16,427 nt of DNA from an uncultured Ellagibacter sp. (GCA_934661105.1 CAKUIV010000032.1:1-16427), one strand, 5' to 3'; counted from the first letter of the stretch, positions 7,022-14,554 are shown. A program made the numbers and translations. Notes: generated by a model from the sequence alone, not told the origin.

Positions 7022-7372
7022 GTGACAACCGCATCGGACCCGCAGTCTTCCATCAGCTGCCTTAAGGTGTCCTCAAAATCCTCCCCCGCATCAGTTGCCG
7101 GCGCGATAGCCGGCATGATTAAAGACGGCTCAACCGTTGAAATCCAAGCCGTTGGAGCCGGGGCAGTCAATCAAGCCGTCAAGGCCATCGCCATTTCTCG
7201 CGGCTTTCTCTCACCTGTCGGCATCGAAATCGTATGCGCGCCTTCGTTCGCCGATATCGTGATTGACGGAGAATATCGAACCGCGATTCGCTTCGCAGTC
7301 GAACCGAGGCATCCGCAACCGACTCCTGTCGTCGATCATCCTACACTGTCCAGCACCATTTCGGAGAACTGA
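7022..7372 (+). CDS. spoVS: Stage V sporulation protein S homologue (SpoVS, Alba-like fold)
   Basis: SpoVS is a small, highly conserved nucleic-acid-binding-type protein. In Bacillus it affects septation and spore coat assembly, but it also occurs in non-sporulating bacteria. The 116-residue product has the family core at about residues 13-95: LKVSSKSSPASVAGAIAG, then AVGAGAVNQAVKAIAISRGF, then the DGE-RTAI-VEPR end. It carries about 12 extra residues at the N-terminus and a proline-rich tail of about 20 residues absent from the short Bacillus protein. The start is a GTG with AAGGA at 7010-7014, 7 nt away. The gene lies between a GHKL ATPase and miaB, matching the Bacillus rny-ymdB-spoVS-miaB neighbourhood. 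No sporulation gene is visible here, so the role is probably vegetative. Confidence 0.93.
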   Translation: MTTASDPQSSISCLKVSSKSSPASVAGAIAGMIKDGSTVEIQAVGAGAVNQAVKAIAISRGFLSPVGIEIVCAPSFADIVIDGEYRTAIRFAVEPRHPQPTPVVDHPTLSSTISEN

Positions 7373-7376
7373 TACT

Positions 7377-8759
7377 ATGCATTCACCCCTAAACGGGCTC
7401 ACCTTTTGCGTCCATACCTTCGGATGCCAAATGAACAAACACGATTCCGAGCGCATCGCAGGCATGCTCGAAGCGCTTGGTGCCCTCGCCGTCGAAACGG
7501 TAGAGGAATCCGATATCATCGTTTTCATGACATGCTGCGTTCGCGAAGCAGCGGATACACGGCTTTACGGCCAGGTTGCATCGCTCAAAAACGTCGAAAT
7601 GAGATCGAACTCACCGCTCGCAAAACGCATCGTTGCCGTCGGCGGCTGCATCGGACAGCGCGATGGCGATAAGCTCGTCGACGCCTTGCCGCATCTCGAC
7701 GTTGTTTTCGGAACGCACAACCTTGGATCGCTGCCGCGTCTGCTCGAAGCGGCAATCGAGGGGCAAGGCAAGCAGGTCGAGGTGCTTGACGCCTCTTCGT
7801 CATTCCCGACCGAGCTTCCGACCGCACGTGAGCATGCATGGGCCGCTTGGCTGCCTATCACGATCGGCTGCAACAACTTCTGCTCCTACTGTATCGTTCC
7901 CTATGTTCGCGGACGAGAGAAATCACGCCCGCTCGAGGATATCGTCACCGAAGCAGAGCGCTACGTCGCCGCAGGTGTGAAGGAAATCACGCTGCTCGGC
8001 CAAAACGTCAATTCCTATGGCCGCGACCTTTACGGACAGCCTCGTTTTGCCGACGTCCTCGATGCTCTCGATGCAACGGGAATCGAGCGTCTCCGTTTCG
8101 CCACGAGTCACCCGAAGGATTTAACTGACGAAGTCATCTCGAAGTTCGGACGCCTTCGCTCCCTTATGCCGGCACTCCACCTTCCCGTGCAGTCGGGTTC
8201 AGACGCTGTGCTTGCCGCGATGAATCGACGCTATACGCGCGAACATTATCTCGAGCTCACGGCGAAGCTTCGCGAAGCATGCCCTGAAATCGCACTGTCG
8301 ACTGATGTCATCGTCGGGTTTCCGGGGGAGACGGCTAAAGATTTCGAAGACACCTATCGATTGATCGATGAAGTCGGCTATCACCAGGTTTTCACGTTCA
8401 TCTACTCGAAGCGTGAGGGCACGCCCGCTGCGAAGATCGAGGATCCAACGCCTCGGGAAGTCATCCAGGAGCGCTTCGACCGTCTCGTCGACCTTGTGCA
8501 GAAACACGCCTTTGAGTTGAACCAGCCTGAAATTGGACAAACCGTCAAGGTGCTTGTCGAAGGCGGTTCGAAGCGCGATGAGCGCATGATCTCAGGTAAA
8601 AGTCCGAAAAACCAAACCGTGCACGCACTTGCCCCCGAAGGATCCACGCCGGAAAGCATGGCGGGTTCGATTGTTGACGTGAAGATCGCCGAAGCGAAGA
8701 CCTGGTATCTCACTGGAAATGTCGTGTGCGACGATAACGCGCCCGAGGCGCTTGCGTAG
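7377..8759 (+). CDS. miaB: tRNA-2-methylthio-N6-dimethylallyladenosine37 synthase MiaB
   Basis: MiaB is a radical-SAM methylthiotransferase that converts i6A37 to ms2i6A37 in tRNAs reading UNN codons. The 460-residue protein has the three N-terminal cysteines of the auxiliary cluster (C17 in FGCQMN, C53 in MTCC, C91 in GGC). The radical-SAM CxxxCxxC is C165, C169, C172 in GCNNFCSYC, and a C-terminal TRAM region follows. The ATG at 7377 is chosen because it gives the normal N-terminus and follows GGAGA at 7363-7367. The frame is open further upstream, inside spoVS, but that is not real coding. The stop overlaps the start of miaA, whose product makes the MiaB substrate, so the two enzymes are translated together. 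Confidence 0.97.
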   Translation: MHSPLNGLTFCVHTFGCQMNKHDSERIAGMLEALGALAVETVEESDIIVFMTCCVREAADTRLYGQVASLKNVEMRSNSPLAKRIVAVGGCIGQRDGDKLVDALPHLDVVFGTHNLGSLPRLLEAAIEGQGKQVEVLDASSSFPTELPTAREHAWAAWLPITIGCNNFCSYCIVPYVRGREKSRPLEDIVTEAERYVAAGVKEITLLGQNVNSYGRDLYGQPRFADVLDALDATGIERLRFATSHPKDLTDEVISKFGRLRSLMPALHLPVQSGSDAVLAAMNRRYTREHYLELTAKLREACPEIALSTDVIVGFPGETAKDFEDTYRLIDEVGYHQVFTFIYSKREGTPAAKIEDPTPREVIQERFDRLVDLVQKHAFELNQPEIGQTVKVLVEGGSKRDERMISGKSPKNQTVHALAPEGSTPESMAGSIVDVKIAEAKTWYLTGNVVCDDNAPEALA

Positions 8760-9718
8760 TGTCGATGCCTTCACGCGAACAACCGCGCAACGCACCCGTT
8801 ATCTGCATCGTCGGCCCAACTGCATCGGGGAAAACCGATGTCGCCCAACTTCTTGCGCGCGCAAACGACGGCGAAATCGTCAGCGCCGATTCCATGCAGA
8901 TTTATCGCGGTATGGATATCGGAACGGGGAAGTTGCCCGAAAACGAGCGCCTTGTCCCTCATTACGGGTTCGACCTTGTCGACCCAGGACAACCTTATTC
9001 TGTGGCGGTCTATCAAACGTACGCGCGTTCATGTTTCCACGATATCTCGTCACGCGGCAAACTTCCGTTTCTTGTAGGTGGAACGGGGCTTTACGTTCGC
9101 GCTGCGATCGACGCCTACGATTTCCCGAAAGGGGAGCAAATCGACAACCCCGAAAGAGAAAAATGGACAGCCTTCGCTGACGAATACGGGGCACAAGCAC
9201 TTTGGGACAGACTTCGAGAAGTCGATGCCGAAAGCGCTGAGGTCATCCACCCTAATAACGTCAGACGTGTCGTGAGGGCATTCGAGCTGCTTGCCGAGGG
9301 AACGACGTACGCCAACCAGAAGCGCAACCTGTCGCGCATCCCGCAGGCCGTTCCCGCGATTTTTATCGGGCTTTCCGTCAATCCCGACGCATTGAACGCG
9401 CGCATCGAAGCGCGTGTCGACCACATGGTGGAACAAGGCCTGGTGGAAGAAGTGAAGATGCTCCTCTCCTCAGGTTTCAGGGAAGGCATTACCGCCCCGC
9501 AAGCAATCGGGTACAAAGAGATCGTCAATGCAATTGACGGGAGAATCTCGCTTAGCGAGGCTATCGATCAGATTAAGCAGGCTACGCGTCGTTACGCGAA
9601 GCGGCAACGCACATGGTTCCGAAAGGACGCACGCATCAATTGGGTGAACGCGGACAGCGGCGATGCAGATACGATAGCAACGAATGCGCAACAATTCATT
9701 GATAGAATACATGGCTAA
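8759..9718 (+). CDS. miaA: tRNA dimethylallyltransferase MiaA
   Basis: MiaA transfers a dimethylallyl group to N6 of adenosine 37 in tRNA, the step before MiaB. The 319-residue protein has the P-loop GPTASGKT at 19-26, the DSMQIYRGMDIGT substrate motif and GGTGLYVRA. The family end motif is QATRRYAKRQRTWFR. The start is GTG at 8759, overlapping the miaB stop (TAGTG). An ATG two codons later (8765) is an alternative. There is no strong independent Shine-Dalgarno sequence, which fits translational coupling. The length is normal for the family. Confidence 0.97.
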   Translation: MSMPSREQPRNAPVICIVGPTASGKTDVAQLLARANDGEIVSADSMQIYRGMDIGTGKLPENERLVPHYGFDLVDPGQPYSVAVYQTYARSCFHDISSRGKLPFLVGGTGLYVRAAIDAYDFPKGEQIDNPEREKWTAFADEYGAQALWDRLREVDAESAEVIHPNNVRRVVRAFELLAEGTTYANQKRNLSRIPQAVPAIFIGLSVNPDALNARIEARVDHMVEQGLVEEVKMLLSSGFREGITAPQAIGYKEIVNAIDGRISLSEAIDQIKQATRRYAKRQRTWFRKDARINWVNADSGDADTIATNAQQFIDRIHG

Positions 9719-9740
9719 CCGTCAAGAAAGAGAGCATGGT

Positions 9741-10658
9741 ATGGAACTCACTTTTAGCAAGTTGAATGGGGCTGGAAACGATTTCGTCTTTGTCGACGAC
9801 CTTTCAAACGAAATCGAACTGACCCAGAAGCAAGTTGCCTGGTTGTGCGATCGGCATTTTGGAATCGGGGCAGACGGCGTTATCCTCGTGAGGCCCTCTG
9901 AGCGTCCTGAATGCGCTGCTTACATGCACTACATCAACTCAGATGGGACGCTTGCCCAGATGTGCGGCAACGGCGTCCGATGCTTCGCGAAATTCCTTGT
10001 CGACCGTGGTTATGTGCAGGCAAGCGACGGTTCGTTCGTCGCCGACACACTTGCCGGGCCGAAGCCCATCAGCTTCGAAGTCGACGAGAACGAGAAACTG
10101 ACACAGGCAACTGTCGACATGGGTCATCCCATCCTCGATCCACACGAAGTGCCCGTTGCCGCGTCCGCTAATGCCGAAACCGAAGACGGAAGGGGCTACG
10201 CTCGAGAGATCGTCGTTCCCTCGCCGTGGGGCGACTTCGCGTTTACGTGCGTATCCATGGGCAATCCTCATGCCATTACCTTCATCGACGACTTCGAAGC
10301 GCTTCCGAACGAGCTTTTCACGTCGGAAGAGAAGTGTCTGAAGTCACTTGACCTTGAGAAAATCGGCACATATTACGAAAGCCATTCCATCTTCCCCGAG
10401 AAAGCGAACATCGAATTCGCTTCTGTTACCGAACGCGGCATCGAGATGAGGGTTTTCGAACGCGGGTGCGGCGAAACGCTCGCCTGCGGAACCGGCGCAT
10501 GCGCAACGTGCGTTGCCGCATCGTTGACAGGAAGCACCGGACGAGAAAACGATCTGATCCTCCGCGGCGGCACTCTTCATATCGTTTGGGCGGAAGACGA
10601 CCATGTCATGATGACAGGTCCTGCGGCTGAATCCTTCGAGGGCACGGTCACGCTGTAA
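9741..10658 (+). CDS. dapF: Diaminopimelate epimerase DapF
   Basis: DapF converts LL- to meso-diaminopimelate for lysine and peptidoglycan synthesis. The 305-residue protein begins with the typical FSKLNGAGNDF. It has both catalytic cysteines: C75 in QMCGNGVRC and C249 in ETLACGTGAC. The start at 9741 gives the family N-terminus and has a purine-rich stretch 6 nt upstream. An in-frame ATG at 9711, overlapping the end of miaA, would add ten residues. The miaA-dapF-hflX order is the same as in mycobacteria. Confidence 0.96.
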   Translation: MELTFSKLNGAGNDFVFVDDLSNEIELTQKQVAWLCDRHFGIGADGVILVRPSERPECAAYMHYINSDGTLAQMCGNGVRCFAKFLVDRGYVQASDGSFVADTLAGPKPISFEVDENEKLTQATVDMGHPILDPHEVPVAASANAETEDGRGYAREIVVPSPWGDFAFTCVSMGNPHAITFIDDFEALPNELFTSEEKCLKSLDLEKIGTYYESHSIFPEKANIEFASVTERGIEMRVFERGCGETLACGTGACATCVAASLTGSTGRENDLILRGGTLHIVWAEDDHVMMTGPAAESFEGTVTL

Positions 10659-10676
10659 GACGAGAAGGATCGAAGC

Positions 10677-11996
10677 ATGGCGGAATACGCATCGGCATTA
10701 GTAAAAGGAGCACGAACCGTTTTCGAGGAACGCCGCGAGCGAGCGATTCTCGTGGGAGTCGAACGACCCGGCCAGAAATGGTCGCTCGACTCCTCGCTCG
10801 CCGAGCTCGAACGACTCGTCGACACAGCCGGTGCCGACACGGTAGCGACAACAACGCAAAAGCTCGATGCGCCCAATCCCCGCACGTTCGTCGGCACGGG
10901 TAAAGCGGAGGAAATCGCTCAGCTGTGCCGATCGTATTCCGCTGATCTTGTCGTATTCGACGACGAACTTTCCCCTTCACAGCAATCGAACCTTGAGAAA
11001 GCAGTCGATAAAAGTGTCAAAGTAATCGATCGAACCGCTTTGATCCTCGACATCTTCGCCCTTCATGCGACTTCGAAAGAAGGGCGCCTCCAAGTGCGCC
11101 TTGCTCAGAATCAATATCTTTACCCGCGCCTTCGCGGTATGTGGGCGCATCTCGCATCGAACCGTATGGGCGGTGGGGTAGGGTCGCGATTCGGAGAAGG
11201 CGAAAGCCAGCTCGAAGTCGACCGACGCATGGTCCGCAAACGCATTACGTCGATCAAGCGTGAACTCGCCCATCTCGTCGACGTACGCGCCTTGCAGCGA
11301 GAAGAACGCTATTCGAGCGGGATGTTCCGCACCGCACTTGCGGGCTACACGAACGCTGGCAAATCGAGCCTCATCAATCGTCTCTGTGACGCCGATGTCC
11401 TCAGCTACGACAAGCTATTCGCAACACTCGATTCGACAACGAGAAAATTCGAACTGCCCGAAGGGCGAGAAATCACCGTTACCGATACCGTCGGCTTCAT
11501 TCAAAAGCTACCGACAACTTTGATTGAAGCGTTCAAATCGACGCTTGACGAGATTACCGGAGCAAATCTTGTGTTGCACGTCATTGACGCGTCGTCGACG
11601 GAACGCGAAGAACAACGCCAGGCGGTAGAAAACACGCTTGAGCAAATCGGAGCGCAATCAATCCCTCGGATTGAGATTTACAACAAGTGCGATCTTCTTA
11701 CCGATGAGGAAATCGCTGCGCTACGCGCTCGTCATCCGCAGGCGCTCGTGCTCTCTGCAGCCACCGGAGTTGGCGTCGACGACCTGATCAAGAGGATCGC
11801 CCTCGCGGCCGCATCGGCCGATACGCATATGGAAGTGCTCATTCCCTACACGCGTGGCGACCTTACTTCGAAAGCGCATGAACGCTGCCATATCGTAAAC
11901 GAAAAGCACGTAGAAGACGGCACTCATATCACCATGCTTGTTCCCAAAGCCTATGTCGATTCGTTTACCCCATTCGAAACGAGTGCAAGCGCGTAG
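10677..11996 (+). CDS. hflX: Ribosome-associated GTPase HflX
   Basis: HflX binds and splits stalled or stressed ribosomes. The 439-residue protein has the N-terminal HflX domain (GTGKAEEI, VVFDDELSPSQQSNLE, VIDRTALILDIF). A glycine-rich linker GGGVGSRFGEGE (165-176) and a coiled-coil region follow. The GTPase domain has G1 GYTNAGKS at 223-230, G3 DTVG at 270-273, G4 NKCD at 336-339 and G5 SAATG at 360-364. AAGGA lies 7 nt before the ATG, and the gap to dapF is only 18 nt. It is the last gene of this run and converges on lexA with 17 nt between stops. Confidence 0.97.
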   Translation: MAEYASALVKGARTVFEERRERAILVGVERPGQKWSLDSSLAELERLVDTAGADTVATTTQKLDAPNPRTFVGTGKAEEIAQLCRSYSADLVVFDDELSPSQQSNLEKAVDKSVKVIDRTALILDIFALHATSKEGRLQVRLAQNQYLYPRLRGMWAHLASNRMGGGVGSRFGEGESQLEVDRRMVRKRITSIKRELAHLVDVRALQREERYSSGMFRTALAGYTNAGKSSLINRLCDADVLSYDKLFATLDSTTRKFELPEGREITVTDTVGFIQKLPTTLIEAFKSTLDEITGANLVLHVIDASSTEREEQRQAVENTLEQIGAQSIPRIEIYNKCDLLTDEEIAALRARHPQALVLSAATGVGVDDLIKRIALAAASADTHMEVLIPYTRGDLTSKAHERCHIVNEKHVEDGTHITMLVPKAYVDSFTPFETSASA

Positions 11997-12008
11997 ATTC
12001 ACACGCGC
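11989..12008. terminator. Weak hairpin between convergent hflX and lexA
   Basis: GCGCGT (11989-11994) pairs with ACGCGC (12003-12008) around an 8-nt loop that overlaps the hflX stop. It is the only stem seen in the 17-nt gap and could serve both directions, but it is short and lacks a T-run. Confidence 0.3.
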
Positions 12009-12013
12009 CGTTG

Positions 12014-12664
12014 CTAAAGACGCCGGAATACGGCGACAACTTTGCCGGCAATAGAGCAGTTCGTCGTGATAATCGGCTCCATCGACGAGTTCTCAGGCTG
12101 CAGGCGGATGTGATCCTTTTCTTTATAGAATCGCTTGACGGTTGCGCCGTCGTCGATAATCGCTACAACGATATCGCCGTTGTTCGCCACGGGCTGCTGT
12201 TTCACCACAACATAGTCGCCGTCGTTGATTCCCGCCTCAATCATTGATTCGCCGCGAACTGAAAGCATGAAAGATGGCGCATCGCCGACAATATCGGTGG
12301 GAAGAGACATCGTGTCCGTGATGTTCTCTTCTGCCAGAATCGGCGTACCGGCAGCAACGTTGCCGACGAGAGGAACGTTCACGATCTTGCTGAAGCTTGG
12401 CTGCACGACCTCGTTTGCGCAAGGAAACGAGGCGGCTGCATCTTCGAGCGGGTAGGTGAGCGAAATAGAGCGAGATTTAAGCGGGTCGCGCTTAATCAAC
12501 CCCTTTTCTTCAAGAGCCTTCAAATGGACATGCACGGTAGAAGGGGAGGACAACCCCAGCTCATGGCATACCTCGCGTACGGTCGGTCCATAGCCTTTCT
12601 CCCTGATGCAATTCTCGATGCACGTGAGAACAGCCTGCTGGCGCTTGGTTATCTTCCCGGCCAT
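12014..12664 (-). CDS. lexA: SOS repressor LexA
   Basis: LexA represses DNA-damage genes and cleaves itself when the RecA filament forms. The 216-residue protein has an N-terminal winged helix (TVREVCHELGLSSPSTVHVHL). The Ala105-Gly106 cleavage site is in NVAAGTP. The peptidase dyad is Ser140 (GESMIEAG) and Lys177 (DGATVKRFY). All residues needed for self-cleavage are present. The ATG follows AAAGGA on the minus strand. The promoter and three LexA boxes lie in the 113-nt region shared with a divergent gene, so lexA is expected to repress itself. Confidence 0.97.
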   Translation of the reverse strand: MAGKITKRQQAVLTCIENCIREKGYGPTVREVCHELGLSSPSTVHVHLKALEEKGLIKRDPLKSRSISLTYPLEDAAASFPCANEVVQPSFSKIVNVPLVGNVAAGTPILAEENITDTMSLPTDIVGDAPSFMLSVRGESMIEAGINDGDYVVVKQQPVANNGDIVVAIIDDGATVKRFYKEKDHIRLQPENSSMEPIITTNCSIAGKVVAVFRRL

Positions 12665-12682
12665 GGTCGAGTCCTTTCTTAT

Positions 12683-12696
12683 CGAACAAATGTTTT
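12683..12696. promoter_or_regulatory. LexA box A (lexA leader)
   Basis: CGAAC-AAAT-GTTTT, a one-sided match to CGAAC-N4-GTTCG. It lies between the predicted lexA start site and the ATG. It is weaker than boxes B and C. Confidence 0.5.
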
Positions 12697-12705
12697 AATT
12701 TTTCG

Positions 12706-12734
12706 TTGACGTGAACCTTTGTTCGATTTATTAT
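12706..12734 (+). promoter_or_regulatory. Promoter of the lexA-divergent small membrane protein
   Basis: TTGACG (12706-12711), 17-nt spacer, TATTAT (12729-12734). The spacer is filled by LexA box B, the same design as the recA promoter. The predicted start near 12741 falls at box C. Confidence 0.7.
12712..12725. promoter_or_regulatory. LexA box B
   Basis: TGAAC-CTTT-GTTCG. It lies inside the -35/-10 spacer of the rightward promoter and covers the predicted lexA transcription start. Its 13-bp core is the exact reverse complement of the core of box C. Confidence 0.8.
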
Positions 12735-12759
12735 ATATGCGAACAAAGGTTCTACGCAA
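12730..12759 (-). promoter_or_regulatory. lexA promoter
   Basis: On the minus strand: TTGCGT (12759-12754), 18-nt spacer, consensus TATAAT (12735-12730). LexA box C lies in the spacer. The -10 element overlaps the -10 of the divergent promoter, so the two promoters cannot easily be open at once. Confidence 0.65.
12740..12753. promoter_or_regulatory. LexA box C
   Basis: CGAAC-AAAG-GTTCT. It lies inside the lexA promoter spacer and at the predicted start of the rightward transcript. Confidence 0.8.
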
Positions 12760-12777
12760 GAGCAGGGAGGCATAAAG

Positions 12778-13119
12778 ATGGCAGAATTCGAAACCGAGTA
12801 TCCGGTCAACGGTTCTAATGCGCTTAAGCCCAGTTCAGATACTTATTCTACCAGTGCGAAAATCATCGCATTCCCTGGTCTTGCCAACCCATGCAGCACA
12901 AAAGGTCGCAAGGGGATTGCAGGCGAGCATGAACAAGCGAACGCCTATTATCAGGTCGGTTCGCTTTTCACCGGGCCGTTATCAGAACGCAAAATCGTGC
13001 GCAACCTCAAAAGCGGTTCGCTTGTCGGAAACGCTTACGGTCGCATTTCTCGATTCGAAGCAATTGCCGGAGGTGTTATCTTCGCATTCGCTAGCTTCCT
13101 TTTGTTTTTCGTAATCTAA
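12778..13119 (+). CDS. SOS-controlled small protein with C-terminal membrane anchor; candidate cell-division inhibitor
   Basis: I do not recognise the 113-residue product. Residues 1-93 are polar and end in a basic stretch (RKIVRNLKSGS at 71-81). Residues about 94-113 (EAIAGGVIFAFASFLLFFVI) form one hydrophobic helix that runs to the C-terminus, suggesting a tail-anchored protein with its body in the cytoplasm. There is no signal peptide, LysM or catalytic motif. GGGAGG lies 7 nt before the ATG. Its promoter contains LexA boxes B and C. Bacillus yneA, Corynebacterium divS and mycobacterial Rv2719c, SOS division inhibitors or wall hydrolases, are also divergent from lexA, and the latter two are likewise followed by nrdR. 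A division-arrest role follows from position, regulation and size, not from sequence similarity. Those relatives have N-terminal membrane segments, so the topology here is reversed. Confidence 0.8.
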   Translation: MAEFETEYPVNGSNALKPSSDTYSTSAKIIAFPGLANPCSTKGRKGIAGEHEQANAYYQVGSLFTGPLSERKIVRNLKSGSLVGNAYGRISRFEAIAGGVIFAFASFLLFFVI

Positions 13120-13129
13120 TCGAATGCGA
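13082..13129. repeat. 9-bp inverted repeat around the end of the small SOS gene
   Basis: TCGCATTCG (13082-13090) and CGAATGCGA (13121-13129) are perfect inverted copies 30 nt apart, spanning the stop codon. They could form a terminator-like stem, but the loop is long and no T-run follows. The same CGCATTCG core recurs near both ends of the IS element downstream. Confidence 0.3.
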
Positions 13130-13189
13130 TCAATCGACAGCGAACGACATGCTGTATAGATACCCTGGCAATTACGCGTTTTCGTCTCA

Positions 13190-13205
13190 ACACAATATAT
13201 TGTAT
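13190..13205. promoter_or_regulatory. NrdR box upstream of nrdR
   Basis: ACACAATATATTGTAT matches the NrdR-box palindrome acaCwAtATaTwGtgt almost completely. It contains a TATATT (13196-13201) that could be the -10 element of nrdR, so NrdR binding would shut its own promoter. NrdR boxes usually come in pairs; no convincing second copy is seen at the usual spacing. Confidence 0.7.
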
Positions 13206-13239
13206 GGTACCGTTGCTCCAACGAAACAAAGGAGCAAAT

Positions 13240-13686
13240 GTGCGCTGTCCATCATGCGGCTATCTCGAATCAAAAGTCGTCGATTCTCGTCCGGCAGAAG
13301 ACGGAACATCGATTCGCCGACGACGCGAATGCCTGAAATGCAAAAGGCGATTCACAACCTATGAGCGACTGGGGGAGAATTCTCTCGTCGTGGTAAAAGT
13401 AGACGGATCGTCAGAAGCCTATGACAGGCAAAAGCTTTTCAGGGGCCTACTTATCGCATGCGCAAAGCGACCCGTAACGAAAGAGCAGATCGACTCGCTC
13501 ATCGACAGTATAGAGCTTGAGTTGCGTAACTCATCCCGCACGGAAATCAAGTCGAAAGACTTGGGCGATATGGCGCTTGTAAGGCTTGCAAAGCTTGACG
13601 TCGTTGCCTATGTGCGTTTTGCAAGCGTGTACAAAGACTTTCAAAATGTTGAGGAATTCGCCTCTGCTCTTGAGGAGTTGAAGTAG
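13240..13686 (+). CDS. nrdR: Transcriptional repressor NrdR
   Basis: NrdR senses dATP/ATP with an ATP-cone and represses ribonucleotide reductase genes. The 148-residue protein starts MRCPSCG. Its zinc ribbon uses C3, C6, C31 and C34 (CPSC, CLKC), followed by RRFTTYERL, and an ATP-cone spans about residues 49-139. The GTG at 13240 is chosen because it places the zinc ribbon at the N-terminus as usual and has AAAGGAG 5 nt upstream. An upstream in-frame ATG at 13204 lies inside the NrdR box and has no such signal. dut follows after 4 nt, forming a nucleotide-pool operon. Confidence 0.96.
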   Translation: MRCPSCGYLESKVVDSRPAEDGTSIRRRRECLKCKRRFTTYERLGENSLVVVKVDGSSEAYDRQKLFRGLLIACAKRPVTKEQIDSLIDSIELELRNSSRTEIKSKDLGDMALVRLAKLDVVAYVRFASVYKDFQNVEEFASALEELK

Positions 13687-13690
13687 CATC

Positions 13691-14140
13691 ATGGCAAGCG
13701 AAATCATGGTTCCACTCCGTAAACTTGATGAAAGCGTTTCCGTTCCCCAATACGCGTATCCGGGTGATGCGGGCGTCGATCTACGTTCCATCGAGGCATT
13801 CGACCTAAAACCGTTTGAGCGACGACTCGTGCCAACCGGCATAGCTATAGCTTTGCCACGCGGATATGCTGGTTTTGTCATGCCGAGAAGCGGACTTGCG
13901 GTAAAACACGGCATATCAATCGTTAATACGCCGGGTCTAATTGACAGCGATTATCGCGGAGAGCTCAAAGTAACGCTCATCAACCTCGATCCAAACAAAA
14001 CATTCCATGCAGAGAAGGGCGACCGCATTGCTCAGCTTGTAATCATGAAGGTCGAAAACGCACAGTTCAACGTGCAGGATTCTCTTGAGGAGACTCAGCG
14101 AGGAGAATCGGGCTTCGGAAGCAGCGGAGTTAAAGGATAG
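13691..14140 (+). CDS. dut: Deoxyuridine 5'-triphosphate nucleotidohydrolase (dUTPase)
   Basis: dUTPase hydrolyses dUTP to dUMP. This keeps uracil out of DNA and feeds thymidylate synthesis. The 149-residue protein has all five trimeric-dUTPase motifs in order: PGDAGVDLRS, PRSGLAVKHG, NTPGLIDSDYRGEL, GDRIAQLVI and RGESGFGSSG. It starts 4 nt after nrdR, with GAGGAG 13 nt upstream inside the nrdR end. Sharing a transcript with nrdR would place dUTP control under the same NrdR box as the repressor. Confidence 0.97.
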   Translation: MASEIMVPLRKLDESVSVPQYAYPGDAGVDLRSIEAFDLKPFERRLVPTGIAIALPRGYAGFVMPRSGLAVKHGISIVNTPGLIDSDYRGELKVTLINLDPNKTFHAEKGDRIAQLVIMKVENAQFNVQDSLEETQRGESGFGSSGVKG

Positions 14141-14143
14141 GAC

Positions 14144-14554
14144 ATGGCATCGAACGATAGCGGCCAGGCACTATCGGAGCAGAAACTCCTGTCGGCCCGA
14201 CACCTTATCACGTTTGCGAACATTGCGGGTCCCGTGTCGCTTATCATCGGAGGCGTGATTTTAAGCGGTGCCGGTCTGATTTGCGCGTTCATCGCCAGGA
14301 AAAAGATCAATGAACTGCTCATGTCGGATTACGCAAAAAACAAGGAGTTCGAGCAGCGTGTTTTTAATGCAGCACGGCCAGGTGCAGCTGCACTCATTAT
14401 CTGCGCGATCGCGCTTGTCCTTAATGCGATCAGTGCTGCAATCATGATGCCCATTATCTTGTCCGCTGTTCAAAACGGTGACATACAGACACTCGTAAGC
14501 GGAAGCGGAACCAATGCAGCGACAAGCATCACTCCTTCATTGACATGGGGTTAG
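14144..14554 (+). CDS. Small membrane protein with two hydrophobic segments
   Basis: I do not recognise the family. The 136-residue product has two hydrophobic stretches, about residues 22-51 and 79-107, separated by a charged loop (ARKKINELLMSDYAKNKEFEQR). A Ser/Thr-rich C-terminus ends TPSLTWG. The arrangement resembles generic DUF4190-like small membrane proteins, but no motif settles this. It begins 3 nt after dut with AAAGGA 6 nt before its ATG, so it is probably in the nrdR-dut transcript. The IS element starts about 55 bp after its stop. A similar ten-base TTGACATGGG (coding LTW here) recurs beyond the IS at 16085, so the native 3' end may have been altered. Confidence 0.75.
   Translation: MASNDSGQALSEQKLLSARHLITFANIAGPVSLIIGGVILSGAGLICAFIARKKINELLMSDYAKNKEFEQRVFNAARPGAAALIICAIALVLNAISAAIMMPIILSAVQNGDIQTLVSGSGTNAATSITPSLTWG

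Noticed and set aside
7263..7376. Upstream extension of miaB into spoVS
   Set aside because: It overlaps the conserved spoVS end in another frame and is not part of the MiaB fold; the ATG at 7377 has a Shine-Dalgarno sequence.
13147..13162. Second NrdR box upstream of nrdR
   Set aside because: Only scattered matches to the consensus, and its distance from the strong box does not fit the usual spacing of about three helical turns.
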